64,000 nt of DNA from an uncultured Acetatifactor sp. Its GTDB lineage: Bacteria; Bacillota; Clostridia; Lachnospirales; Lachnospiraceae. The notes beneath the pieces were generated by a model. That model was not told where the DNA came from. It saw nothing but the letters and a program-made list of their open reading frames with translations, and ran no database searches. The position numbers and the translations under genes are program-made. The stretch lies in NCBI GenBank assembly GCA_910585615.1, contig CAJUFO010000016.1, positions 1-64,000 of the forward strand. The letters are read 5' to 3'. Shown here piece by piece: positions 25,847 to 34,332 of this stretch (position 1 is its first letter; each line of letters begins with the position of its first letter).

Positions 25847-25874
25847 GTGAGAGTGGCTTGCAAGCCACTCTCAC
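25847..25874 (-). promoter_or_regulatory. Perfect 28-bp palindrome in the rimP-nusA leader
   Basis: GTGAGAGTGGCTTG followed by its exact complement gives a 14-bp stem with no required loop mismatch, at about +16 to +44 of the transcript. No T-run follows on the minus strand, so it is not a plain terminator. It could stabilise the 5' end or bind a regulator. Confidence 0.6.
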
Positions 25875-25896
25875 CTTAATCATCATTTATAAGTTC

Positions 25897-25925
25897 AGTT
25901 TAGCCCCATATACAGGAAATGTCAA
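25897..25925 (-). promoter_or_regulatory. Sigma-A promoter of the rimP-nusA-infB-ribF operon
   Basis: TTGACA (25920-25925), 17-bp spacer, TAAACT (25897-25902) on the minus strand, about 100 bases before the rimP start. Confidence 0.8.
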
Positions 25926-26005
25926 TAGTTTTCTAAAATTTTTATGAAAATTCTGCTTCTGATGCCTTTATTATATGTGATTCTCTGCGTTTGCGCAACA
26001 GTGAA

Positions 26006-26770
26006 TCAGGAGTCCTCCTCCGATATGTGCTCATCGAAAGTCTCGCTGCCTACGCACTGCTCCTCTCCAACGTATACGATTTCCACGCTGCCGAAGTTCA
26101 CGGAGCCCTCAATGTACACTACATCCTCGCCGTAGAGATTGCATTTCCCGTTTTCGTCCACGCTTCCGAACGCGGCGCCCACATCCACGATTGCCTTCCA
26201 TACGGCGGGCACATAGATGACAATGCTGCCAAAGCTGTTCTCCACATCCACCTCCGCTCTGTGGTCCGCCAGCAGCGTCTCCGTGAGATAAATCTGAATG
26301 GAGCCGAAGTTGTTCATCACTTCTATGCGGCTCACTATCCCCGAGACATATTTGGTGGAATCTCCGAAGGTATTTTTATAGAAGATTCTGCCATTTTCAC
26401 TGGTGTACTCCTCCGCCCTCTTATCATGGTCCTCTCCCTCTTTTTTCCTATGACCATGCTTCCTGCCGAAGCCCGGGAACAGGAACTTCAGGCCTATGCT
26501 CCCCAGCACGGCTGCTCCCAGCACGGGCCAGGGCGTGATGGCTTCCATCCCCAGCACCTTATCGTTGACTATGATCAGAAACGCCAGAGGGAGCAATAGG
26601 CCCTCGAAGCTCCTTTTTTCGATGCCCTCCTTGATGAGGATTGCCAGCAGGGCTATATTGAGGACCATGGGCCAGAAGCCGACTCCCCCAAGAATCCCCA
26701 GTTTGCTCAGCAATAGCGCCGCCGCTGCCGCCAGGAGCGCTATTCCCCAGAATACATTCCTTCTTCTCAT
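26006..26770 (-). CDS. LiaF-like membrane protein (cell-envelope stress type)
   Basis: 254 residues. Four hydrophobic segments fall roughly at 7-25, 30-47, 57-70 and 78-98. A charged linker (RKHGHRKKEGEDHDKRAEE) follows, then a soluble C-terminal beta domain built of repeats each containing FGS or FGD (NTFGDS, NNFGSIQIYL, NSFGSIVIYV, AAFGSVDE, VNFGSVEIVYV). This matches the LiaF C-terminal (cell wall-active antibiotics response) architecture. It follows the LytTR gene by 43 bp, so it is probably the regulator's partner or target. A sensory or inhibitory role in the envelope is inferred. Confidence 0.8.
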   Translation of the reverse strand: MRRRNVFWGIALLAAAAALLLSKLGILGGVGFWPMVLNIALLAILIKEGIEKRSFEGLLLPLAFLIIVNDKVLGMEAITPWPVLGAAVLGSIGLKFLFPGFGRKHGHRKKEGEDHDKRAEEYTSENGRIFYKNTFGDSTKYVSGIVSRIEVMNNFGSIQIYLTETLLADHRAEVDVENSFGSIVIYVPAVWKAIVDVGAAFGSVDENGKCNLYGEDVVYIEGSVNFGSVEIVYVGEEQCVGSETFDEHISEEDS

Positions 26771-26813
26771 TTACCGTTTACCTCTTTTCCGCGTTCTTTC
26801 TGTCGTTTTGCTA

Positions 26814-27275
26814 TCATATCCCAAGCTTTCTGGCTTTCAGCCTGTCCGTCACCACCTTGAAATAGGCTCTGGACACCAGGGCCTTCTTTTTGCTCCCCGC
26901 AAATTCCATGACGCTGGAAGCGGTCAGGTTCCTGGTGATGGAATAGACGAAGTCCAGATTGGCGATGGTGGACTTGGATATCCGCATAAAGCTTCCCGGG
27001 AGCAGCTCCTCCAGCTCGTAGAGCTTGTAGCCGCAGGAGAAAATCCGGTCCGCCGTGTGGGCCATCAGCTGCCTGCCCTCCGTCTCAAAGAAGTAGAGCT
27101 CCTCTATGGGGACATAGAATTCCGTCTCGCCGTTCTTCAGGGACAGGCATCTCCTGCCTTTGTCCTGCTTCGATATGTAGTTTTGAAGAGCTATGACAGA
27201 GTCGCTCAGCCCGGGGCAGCGGATGATTACCTCCTCCTCCGCCAGCCCATCGTCAATCTCGATTTTCACCTTCAT
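26814..27275 (-). CDS. LytTR-type DNA-binding transcription regulator
   Basis: 153 residues without a receiver domain. The LytTR domain takes up about residues 50-150 (GETEFYVPIEELYFFETEGRQLMAHT ... LPGSFMRISKSTIANLDFV). The N-terminal 45 residues form a small beta-rich part. The ATG at 27275 follows AAAGGAAAAGAC. It is paired with the LiaF-like gene downstream, a common Firmicutes arrangement, and is transcribed from the promoter at 27342-27369. Confidence 0.88.
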   Translation of the reverse strand: MKVKIEIDDGLAEEEVIIRCPGLSDSVIALQNYISKQDKGRRCLSLKNGETEFYVPIEELYFFETEGRQLMAHTADRIFSCGYKLYELEELLPGSFMRISKSTIANLDFVYSITRNLTASSVMEFAGSKKKALVSRAYFKVVTDRLKARKLGI

Positions 27276-27341
27276 GTCTTTTCCTTTACTGCCGCCTGCC
27301 AGGAAGCCAGGCCTTGGTCGTTTCATCAGTCCATGGTCTTA

Positions 27342-27369
27342 AGTATACACGAAGCATGAAATCTGTAAA
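27342..27369 (-). promoter_or_regulatory. Sigma-A promoter of the LytTR-LiaF-like pair
   Basis: TTTACA (27364-27369), 16-bp spacer, TATACT (27342-27347) on the minus strand. Confidence 0.7.
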
Positions 27370-27418
27370 TGGCTTTTGTGCAAGAGGTAAATTTTGGTGG
27401 GTGAGAGGTAGAAAAGCG

Positions 27419-27847
27419 TCAAATATCCTTCTTCATCCAGATATGGGGGCATCCCTCGTCATCGCCTATCTCGCCGAATTCCGTATAGCCCGCTTTCTGG
27501 TAGAATGGGCTCACCCTGCACTGGGCGTGGAGAAGGATACGGCTTCCGCCCTTTTTCCGGACATACCGCTCCGCCTCCTGCACCACCGCAGAGCCTATAT
27601 CCTTTCCGCGGCATTCCCTGGCCACGGCCAGCCTCCCCAGTATGTAGGAGTCCATGGTATCATCCCAGAATACGCGGCAGGTGGCCACAGCCCTGTCGGC
27701 CTCGTCAAACAGAACGATATGTACGGCGATATTGTCGACCTCATCCAATTCATTTTGGAATCCCTGCTCCTCTATGAAGACGTCCTGTCTTATCTCCTTC
27801 GCGCACTGGGGCAGGTATTCATAGATTTCAGCTCTCATCGCAGCCAT
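27419..27847 (-). CDS. GNAT family N-acetyltransferase
   Basis: 142 residues. The acetyl-CoA binding motif A region is LGRLAVARECRGKDIGSAVVQEAERYVRK, with the R/Q-x-x-G-x-G/A loop present as RGKDIG; C-terminal FYQKAGYTEFGE is also typical. The N-terminal RQDVFIEEQGF resembles YjcF-type GNATs of unknown substrate. GGGAGG stands six bases before the ATG. It lies 18 bp behind the 56-residue gene. Confidence 0.88.
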   Translation of the reverse strand: MAAMRAEIYEYLPQCAKEIRQDVFIEEQGFQNELDEVDNIAVHIVLFDEADRAVATCRVFWDDTMDSYILGRLAVARECRGKDIGSAVVQEAERYVRKKGGSRILLHAQCRVSPFYQKAGYTEFGEIGDDEGCPHIWMKKDI

Positions 27848-27865
27848 ATGGCGCCTCCCTGTCTT

Positions 27866-28036
27866 TCATAGAATGCTGTAGCTCATCCACTCGTAGAGGA
27901 GTTTGGTGCCCTCCGTGATTTCTGGCGGCAGAAGCGCCCTGGCCACCAGTTTGAGCTCGTCGGAGTCAATGTCCGTGCGCTTTAGATTGGCGTAATCGCC
28001 TTCGATGGCTACTACTATGTATTCAAATCTGCCCAT
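27866..28036 (-). CDS. Conserved-looking 56-residue protein
   Basis: MGRFEYIVVAIEGDYANLKR begins a 56-residue frame ending in LLYEWMSYSIL. Codon use matches its neighbours, GAGGAGG stands at a proper distance before the ATG, and a sigma-A promoter lies upstream (28092-28119). The composition (beta strand, then helix) suggests a small folded protein. I do not recognise a named family. It is probably co-transcribed with the GNAT gene. Confidence 0.75.
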   Translation of the reverse strand: MGRFEYIVVAIEGDYANLKRTDIDSDELKLVARALLPPEITEGTKLLYEWMSYSIL

Positions 28037-28091
28037 TTATCCAATCCTCCTCATATGCATGTTTTTTTGGTGTAGGGGACATCTAAGTTCT

Positions 28092-28119
28092 ATTATATCC
28101 ATCCTTGGATAAAAGGCAA
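28092..28119 (-). promoter_or_regulatory. Sigma-A promoter of the small protein-GNAT unit
   Basis: TTGCCT (28114-28119), 16-bp spacer, TATAAT (28092-28097) on the minus strand. It also marks the end of the glycan locus; no clear terminator separates the two. Confidence 0.7.
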
Positions 28120-28188
28120 TCCCTATCTCGTTTCCTTGTTGGCTTGGGCCTCCGAAATGAAAAGTTTATTTCTATTTTGAACTGCTGC

Positions 28189-29727
28189 TTAAGAAACGCG
28201 AATTACAATTATCCCATTTATCTCTCGTATGAATCCCTCGCAAGGATACACTGGCATTTTTTTCACTTCTTCTGTTTTTAACAATTCCTCATATTCTTCA
28301 TCATAAGATGTCAATATATTAACTCCTAATCTATAATGGAATATTCCTCCCCAACTCCAACTATTCAATGCTGACTCCCACCATGGCCCACCTACTCTGG
28401 CATACAGATTAGCCTTATTATATATTGGTGTAACATAAAACAATGGATTATTGCTAGGTGTTCCAATCAATGCGCATCTCTTTTCAGGACTATAGCATCC
28501 GCTTTCAATCAATGACTGAAAAATATTTTGGGCCATAGTTTCTGAAGCAACTGTCCCTTCACGCATGGCTTCCTGATCTATCAAGGTCTGATACGCTGTT
28601 CCATATAATAACACCACAGACAAGGCAGCAATAACCGCATTCGGAAATATTGTTTTTCTAAGAGATACATTCAGCAAAAGCACGACTGCCATTGAAACCA
28701 TTAGTGCCATTGGAGCAGTCTGTTGTTCTAAAAATGCACTTTGTGGTGCAAGAACAAATGTAATATTTGCTGCCAACGGCAACAGCAGCCCCAAAAGTAT
28801 CCATAGCAAACGATGCATTTTGGACTTGAACGAGGTACCCCCCCAAAGAATAATATAGTATATAAGAAATATTCCAAAAATAATTTTCTGAACCTCATTT
28901 GGAAAAGCATTCCAACTGTATGATTTACCAATCAAGTATTTATAAAATTCTGCATAAGTTCTTTTCACAGATGGCAGAAGGTTCGATAAGATTGCCTGTA
29001 ATGAAATTTGGTCAGCTCCATTATACGCACTTATGCTTACTTTGAAAAACCACAAATTCAAATGAAGGATTATTTCATATAAGCATAATCCCGCAAGTCC
29101 TACAATAATTACCCTAAGCACAAATCTTGATATTTCCCCGAGTTCACAAGAGCCCTTGATCATGACAATCAGATAAATCGCAACAGTCAATACAATGCAC
29201 CCCAAGTAGGACTGATATAATCCCATTACCAGCGCCAGACAAACGGATCCTACAAATAGAAGACACTTTCTCTTTGCGCTGTCAATAATGCATTTAACAC
29301 ATAACATTCCTATCAAAAACGCTAATCCATAAATAGCAGAAGTATATAGGTAAGATAGTGAGATACAAACAACCATATTGCATAAGAACAGCATCGAAAT
29401 CAGATAATCTTTCCATGAACCAACTGCAATCCTAAAAATCCCTATCAAGATTTCTGTTCCCAAGACGAATAGCAGTAATGTCCCAATAGTCATAATTGGA
29501 TTAACATGGATTCCGAAAAGGAAACAATCTAAATACCGTATAGCCCATCGCCCTATAGAAAGCACCCAATTTCCAGCAAACAAGTAAGGACCATTCCACA
29601 TACCGTCTTGTCGGTTGACAAGATTACATACAATAATCAAGGAATATGTAATTAAACACATGGCTAATTTTATTCCTACTGATTTTGAATGCTTGTTTAT
29701 TATTTCCTTTGTTCTACATAAAATCAT
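28189..29727 (-). CDS. Glucosyltransferase-domain (Glucos_trans_II) multi-pass membrane protein
   Basis: 512 residues with about ten to twelve membrane segments. The early NRQDGMWNGP ... GNWVLSIGRWAIRYLDCFLFGIHVNP block is the signature I associate with the GtrC/Glucos_trans_II family, lipid-linked sugar transferases that decorate surface polymers outside the membrane. The ATG at 29727 follows GGGAGG. Base composition is markedly AT-rich against the flanking operons. It is the last gene of the glycan locus, 190 bp behind the phosphonopyruvate decarboxylase. Its donor and target are unknown. Confidence 0.75.
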   Translation of the reverse strand: MILCRTKEIINKHSKSVGIKLAMCLITYSLIIVCNLVNRQDGMWNGPYLFAGNWVLSIGRWAIRYLDCFLFGIHVNPIMTIGTLLLFVLGTEILIGIFRIAVGSWKDYLISMLFLCNMVVCISLSYLYTSAIYGLAFLIGMLCVKCIIDSAKRKCLLFVGSVCLALVMGLYQSYLGCIVLTVAIYLIVMIKGSCELGEISRFVLRVIIVGLAGLCLYEIILHLNLWFFKVSISAYNGADQISLQAILSNLLPSVKRTYAEFYKYLIGKSYSWNAFPNEVQKIIFGIFLIYYIILWGGTSFKSKMHRLLWILLGLLLPLAANITFVLAPQSAFLEQQTAPMALMVSMAVVLLLNVSLRKTIFPNAVIAALSVVLLYGTAYQTLIDQEAMREGTVASETMAQNIFQSLIESGCYSPEKRCALIGTPSNNPLFYVTPIYNKANLYARVGGPWWESALNSWSWGGIFHYRLGVNILTSYDEEYEELLKTEEVKKMPVYPCEGFIREINGIIVIRVS

Positions 29728-29916
29728 AAAATTATACCTCCCTTTTGAAACTGTGGCCATGGGACTCAAAGCCTCATGACCACGGCACTTTTCGTTCTAT
29801 AATTACATCCTTGGATTTGGATGTAATCTTTGTTTTTGCTATAGTTATTGCATTTCTATTACTTACATATTGTCTCCTCCGCCATCGCCATCCTATATAT
29901 TTCTTAGCAGACGGAA

Positions 29917-31038
29917 TCATAATGTCATAAGATACCCCATAAAGCCCTCTTTGTTTTCCAGCGCCGTAGCTGTCGGTCTTCCCAGATTTTCTCTTGCACC
30001 AATGGAGCACTTCACTTCAATCAAGCTCAGTCCTCTGCGGCTTTTCGCAGCTTCCAGCTCCCTGTCCAGATCCTCGAAATTATCCACGCATACCGCATCC
30101 GGGTACCCACACGCTTTCGCAATAGCGACCAGGTCTATCTTCCCGGCCACAGTCGGCATCCCGCCAACGGTTTCATGGGCTCCGTTGTTAATCACAACAT
30201 GAATCAAGTTATGAGGCGCATTCGCCCCAATGACCGCCATGGAGCCCATGTGCATCAAGACCGCCCCATCCCCATCTATGCACCAGATTCTCTGCCCCGG
30301 CTTGTTGATTGCCACTCCAAGCGCAATGGAAGAGCTATGCCCCATTGACCCCACGGTCAGGAAATCATATTTGTGGCTCTGCCCATTTGCCGCCCTCGCC
30401 TCGAACAGCTCGCGGCTTGCCTTGCCGGTCGTGCTTACAATCGGGTCTTCCCCGCTGGCCCTGATGATGTGCTTAATAATCTCTTCACGGGACATAGTAT
30501 TGCTGTTCTTATACGCGACCTTCGGCGCATCGGTCAGCGCGCCTTTACGGACCACGAAAGCGACGTCCTTTCCCGCCGCAAGGATATGGCGGAATCCCTC
30601 CATGGCCCCCTCGGCTTCCCCATCGGTTGTCCCCTTCCCGATTATGAACGGCTTGATGTCCATGTCCTCCAGCAGCTTCACAGTGACTTCTCCCTGATAG
30701 ATATGCTGCGGCTCGTCATGGGTACCAGGCTCGCCGCGCCAGCCGACAATGAAAATGACAGGGACTGCACAGACCTTGTCGCTCAAAAGGCTGGCTACAG
30801 GATTGATAATGTTGCCTTCACCGCTGTTCTGCATATAGACCACGGGAAATTTGCCTGTCGCAAGATGGTATCCCGCTGCCAATGCCGCGCAGTTCCCTTC
30901 ATTCGCTGCAATGATATGGTGCTTTGGGTCAATCCCATATGTAGCCATCAGATAATCGCACAAAGCCTTCAGTTGGCTGTCCGGAACCCCCGTGAAAAAG
31001 TCTGACCCTATTATTTCTACAAGTTTTTCTACCTTCAT
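29917..31038 (-). CDS. ppd: Phosphonopyruvate decarboxylase
   Basis: 373 residues, thiamine-diphosphate dependent. It converts phosphonopyruvate to phosphonoacetaldehyde, the irreversible step that pulls the PEP mutase equilibrium. Visible are the N-terminal ThDP part (DFFTGVPDSQLKAL, AANEGNCAALAAGYHLATG, MQNSGEGNIINP) and the C-terminal GDGA ... NN motif (CIDGDGAVLMHMGSMA ... VVINNGAHETVGGMPT). It lies 37 bp behind the cytidylyltransferase in a run with PhnW and PEP mutase. Confidence 0.95.
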   Translation of the reverse strand: MKVEKLVEIIGSDFFTGVPDSQLKALCDYLMATYGIDPKHHIIAANEGNCAALAAGYHLATGKFPVVYMQNSGEGNIINPVASLLSDKVCAVPVIFIVGWRGEPGTHDEPQHIYQGEVTVKLLEDMDIKPFIIGKGTTDGEAEGAMEGFRHILAAGKDVAFVVRKGALTDAPKVAYKNSNTMSREEIIKHIIRASGEDPIVSTTGKASRELFEARAANGQSHKYDFLTVGSMGHSSSIALGVAINKPGQRIWCIDGDGAVLMHMGSMAVIGANAPHNLIHVVINNGAHETVGGMPTVAGKIDLVAIAKACGYPDAVCVDNFEDLDRELEAAKSRRGLSLIEVKCSIGARENLGRPTATALENKEGFMGYLMTL

Positions 31039-31075
31039 CGATAAATGCCCCCGCGCGGATGATTTGTAATTTCAT

Positions 31076-31792
31076 CTATTTCATATCTGTATTCCGAATT
31101 ATATCAATTCCAAGGAGCTCCTCAACGGTATCAATCTCCACAAGCTGCTCCCTGCCTATCTCGTGCACGACAAGATTGAGTTTGTCGAGGTTTCTATTCA
31201 CGACATCGTCCCAGAACAAACATTCATAACCGTCCCCGGCATACGTGTCTTTGATCAGCTGCCCCAGGATCCGCGCATCCCTCTGGGCAAACCACGATAC
31301 CCCTACCATATTGAAGCAGTCGTCCCCTGCCTTTCCGACCCTGGTGATCCTGCCGCTTCCATCTGTGTCGAACACCCAGTCATCAGAATGCCCTTTGACC
31401 ATCTTGCCGAAATAACAGGAATGGGATAGTTCGGTTTCAAACAATGCGCCGTCTCTTACATACAGATCCGCTTCACAGATAAAGCAGTCGGATTCCGTGT
31501 CAATCAACTCATCGCATACCGCATGGACCGATGATATGTTGTTCATGGTCCTATAGTCCTTGTTCTCTACTATGCTGAGGTTTTCATACTTTTCAGCCAA
31601 ATACCTAAATTGCTCTCCCAGGTGTCCAACCACAACGAAGACCCTGTCAATGCCGCGCCTCAGCAATCCCTCGATGACTGTTTCAATCATGGGCTTCCCA
31701 TTGACCTTGATAAGAGGTTTTGGCGTCGTGTCCGTCAATGGCCTCATCCTTGTCCCGAGGCCTGCCGCCATCAGTATTGCCATCTCACCCAT
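31076..31792 (-). CDS. pntC: Sugar/phosphonate nucleotidyltransferase, probable CMP-AEP synthetase (PntC/LicC-like)
   Basis: 238 residues of the LicC/PntC type. The nucleotide-binding loop is LMAAGLGTRMRPLTDTTPKPLI; the body has NYRTMNNISS-like text as KDYRTMNNISSVHAV and an acidic metal site in CEADLYVRDG, with WDDVV later. In this context, between the AEP transaminase and decarboxylase genes and with a LicD gene near, the likely reaction is CTP + 2-aminoethylphosphonate to CMP-AEP. Phosphocholine cytidylyltransferase is the alternative, but no choline genes are present. ATG at 31792 is seven bases behind AGGAGG, overlapping the phnW stop region. Confidence 0.8.
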   Translation of the reverse strand: MGEMAILMAAGLGTRMRPLTDTTPKPLIKVNGKPMIETVIEGLLRRGIDRVFVVVGHLGEQFRYLAEKYENLSIVENKDYRTMNNISSVHAVCDELIDTESDCFICEADLYVRDGALFETELSHSCYFGKMVKGHSDDWVFDTDGSGRITRVGKAGDDCFNMVGVSWFAQRDARILGQLIKDTYAGDGYECLFWDDVVNRNLDKLNLVVHEIGREQLVEIDTVEELLGIDIIRNTDMK

Positions 31793-31794
31793 AA

Positions 31795-32925
31795 TCAGGC
31801 CTCCTTGTACCAAACCGGTGTCTGGATGCCATACTCCTTAAGGGCCGCTTCAAACACTTTCCAGAACTCCTCTATGTCGGATTCGTCAATCGCCCCTAAA
31901 GCACAGAGCCTAAACGTCCCCTGCTGTTCAATCTTTCCCGGATAAATGGTAAACCCTCTTTCATAGCAATAGTTGTGGACCTTCTCAAAATCCCAATTCG
32001 GATCGTCGGGGTACTTAACGGCTGACACAAGGCCGGACTGGACGCTGCGGTCCAGGATTTCCTTAAGCCCGAGCTTTTCTTCGCCGTGGTGGATTGCCGC
32101 CATCACCCTCTGATGTCTTTCCCATTTCTTCCCCTCGCCTTCATTCCAGTATTCCATCAGGGCCTGTCTTGCCGAATAGATCGTCTGGACCGGGGGAGTG
32201 AAATGCATCTCTCCAGTACGCTCAAAGAAGTCATACTGCATATAGAGATTGCAGTAATATGACCTCTTTGGATATCTGCTGCTCTCCTCTATGATGTTCC
32301 TCCTCCCGATGACATAGGAAAGCCCTGCCATTCCCATGATCCCTTTCTGGGCGGACGCCATGCAGAAATCCACATTGTCGTCATAGACATTGATAGGGAT
32401 CATCGCATAGGATGACGTTGTATCTGCGATAAAGAAAGCGCCGTATTCATGCGCCAATGCCCCGACCTCACGTATCGGATTCAATAACCCGCTCCCTGTT
32501 TCGTGATGTGCCATGTAGACATAGCCGATACCATCGTCCGCCTTCAGCGCTTCCTCAATCGCGCTCAAGTCCGGCACCGTGTAAATAGGCTGTTCAAGGT
32601 TAATGAAGGGCAGTCCGTAACAGTCGAGGACGTCGACGGCCCTCTGGCTATATGACCCATTGTTGATTACAAGGGCCTTCTTTCCTGCATCAAGGAGCGA
32701 ATTCAATGTGGCGTCGATACAGATCGTGCCCGAGCCGCAGAACAATACGGCAGCATAGTCATCTCCGCCATGGACTATCTTCACCAGCTCCTCTCTCATC
32801 GGAGCCATGATAGATCGGAATTCCCTCTCTCTCGGGCAGATGTCAGGCACCACCTGCGCCATCTTCACTGTATCCGTCGTCGTTGACGGCCCTGGGTTTA
32901 AGAGTACGTTTCTTTTGATTTGCAT
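31795..32925 (-). CDS. phnW: 2-aminoethylphosphonate-pyruvate transaminase
   Basis: 376 residues, PLP fold type I. NPGPSTTTDTVKMAQVVPDICPRE opens the protein as in PhnW; the PLP lysine is in CMASAQKGIMGMAG, preceded by the FIADTTSSY aspartate. Here it should run in the biosynthetic direction, aminating phosphonoacetaldehyde to AEP. It starts 16 bp behind pepM and its end is two bases from the start of the cytidylyltransferase. Confidence 0.92.
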   Translation of the reverse strand: MQIKRNVLLNPGPSTTTDTVKMAQVVPDICPREREFRSIMAPMREELVKIVHGGDDYAAVLFCGSGTICIDATLNSLLDAGKKALVINNGSYSQRAVDVLDCYGLPFINLEQPIYTVPDLSAIEEALKADDGIGYVYMAHHETGSGLLNPIREVGALAHEYGAFFIADTTSSYAMIPINVYDDNVDFCMASAQKGIMGMAGLSYVIGRRNIIEESSRYPKRSYYCNLYMQYDFFERTGEMHFTPPVQTIYSARQALMEYWNEGEGKKWERHQRVMAAIHHGEEKLGLKEILDRSVQSGLVSAVKYPDDPNWDFEKVHNYCYERGFTIYPGKIEQQGTFRLCALGAIDESDIEEFWKVFEAALKEYGIQTPVWYKEA

Positions 32926-32940
32926 TGCAATCCCCCCGCA

Positions 32941-34239
32941 TCATATCTCGTCAATCAGTGTGATTATCTGCTTGATCGGCATCAGCCTATCGTCGACTTC
33001 CTTTGCCCTGTGATGTCTCAATATCTCCTCGGCAGTCTGCTGCATGGTCGGGACTGCCGCTCTGGTCAGCTGGTTCGCATAGATGACAATGTTCACGCCG
33101 TGCGCGGCAAGCTCATCTTCTGTGATTACATTATAGCTGGACGGCACCGCCACGATTGGGGTGGCTCTGTCTCCTTCCCGGAACCTGTCGCAGAATTCTA
33201 TAATCTCCTCAGGGTCTTTTTTCCGGCTATGTATCATGATGCCGTCAGCCCCTGCCTTCACGAACGCCCGTGCCCTTTCCAGCGCGTCTTCCATGCCCTC
33301 CTCAAGGATAAGGGACTCTATACGGGCAATTATCATGAAGTCATCGGTCAGCTGCGCTTTCTTGCCGGCCGCGATTTTCGCGCTGAACTCCTCAATCGTA
33401 GCCTGGGTCTGCCCGACCTCTGTACCGAAGAGGCTGTTCTTCTTGAGCCCCTTCTTGTCCTCGATGATTACAGCAGAGACGCCTAGCCGCTCAAGCGACC
33501 TCACAGTATAGACGAAGTGTTCCGTCAACCCGCCGGTATCTCCGTCGAATATGATAGGTTTTGTCGTCACCTCAGTAATATCCTCTATCGTGCGGAACCG
33601 TGATGTCATGTCTACAAGCTCAATATCCGGTTTGCCTTTGGCGGTGCTATCGCATAAGGAGCTCACCCACATGGCATCAAATTGGTCCAGCCTGCCATTG
33701 TCCCCTTCGATAACAGTCTTCTCCACGATGAGGCCGGTCAATCCACTATGCGCTTCCATGGCCTTCACAATCGGGGTCATGGAAATAAGCTGCCTCAAAC
33801 GTTTTCTCCTATATTCAGGCATAGAGAGTTTTTCCTTCAGCTGAAGGTCAGTCTTCTTGACATCTTCATTGCGAGTGTATGGCACATCTATGATTTCTCC
33901 ATTGTATGCCGATAGAAGCTTCTGGACATGGGAACGGATGGCAGATTCCACCCCCTCTTTCCAGTTGTCTCCATGGATGACATAGTCAGGATGCAGATAC
34001 CCTATCACATCGTCATAGAGCATGTCATCCTGAAGGATCACAGAATCGATACCTTTTATTTTTTTGTACATATCCATGCGCATATTTTCCTGTACTGTCG
34101 GGAAGCGGTTGTAGCGAATCGAAGCCTTATCGCTAAGGCACCCAACCACAACTCTGCCGTACTTCTGCGCCTCTCTTATAATGTTCAGATGTCCTTCATG
34201 GATTACGTCAGTGCTAAAGCATGTGTAAACTGTTTTCAT
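32941..34239 (-). CDS. pepM: PEP mutase with N-terminal cytidylyltransferase-like domain
   Basis: 432 residues in two parts. Residues 1 to about 135 are a CCT/TagD-like nucleotidyltransferase (TCFSTDVIHEGHLNII, an HxGH motif, and later VDVPYTRN-like IDVPYT). Residues about 150-432 are PEP mutase, which isomerises PEP to phosphonopyruvate; the signature EDKKGLKKNSLFG matches the diagnostic EDKxxxxxNS, and FDGDTGG carries metal ligands. This makes the first committed C-P bond enzyme of the locus. The N-terminal domain could itself activate AEP with CTP, duplicating the separate cytidylyltransferase. Spacing to phnW is 16 bp. Confidence 0.93.
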   Translation of the reverse strand: MKTVYTCFSTDVIHEGHLNIIREAQKYGRVVVGCLSDKASIRYNRFPTVQENMRMDMYKKIKGIDSVILQDDMLYDDVIGYLHPDYVIHGDNWKEGVESAIRSHVQKLLSAYNGEIIDVPYTRNEDVKKTDLQLKEKLSMPEYRRKRLRQLISMTPIVKAMEAHSGLTGLIVEKTVIEGDNGRLDQFDAMWVSSLCDSTAKGKPDIELVDMTSRFRTIEDITEVTTKPIIFDGDTGGLTEHFVYTVRSLERLGVSAVIIEDKKGLKKNSLFGTEVGQTQATIEEFSAKIAAGKKAQLTDDFMIIARIESLILEEGMEDALERARAFVKAGADGIMIHSRKKDPEEIIEFCDRFREGDRATPIVAVPSSYNVITEDELAAHGVNIVIYANQLTRAAVPTMQQTAEEILRHHRAKEVDDRLMPIKQIITLIDEI

Positions 34240-34332
34240 TTTGTATGCTCCTCGTTTTTGTGACCATGTCGTATGTAAAATCCTAACTTCTAAGCGCCAG
34301 GGTTCTCTTCTTGGTAAACAAACTCTTTACAA

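Noticed and set aside
25797..25886. N-terminal extension of RimP through the leader hairpin
   Set aside because: The frame is open, but the extra 30 residues match nothing in RimP and the internal ATG has the ribosome binding site.
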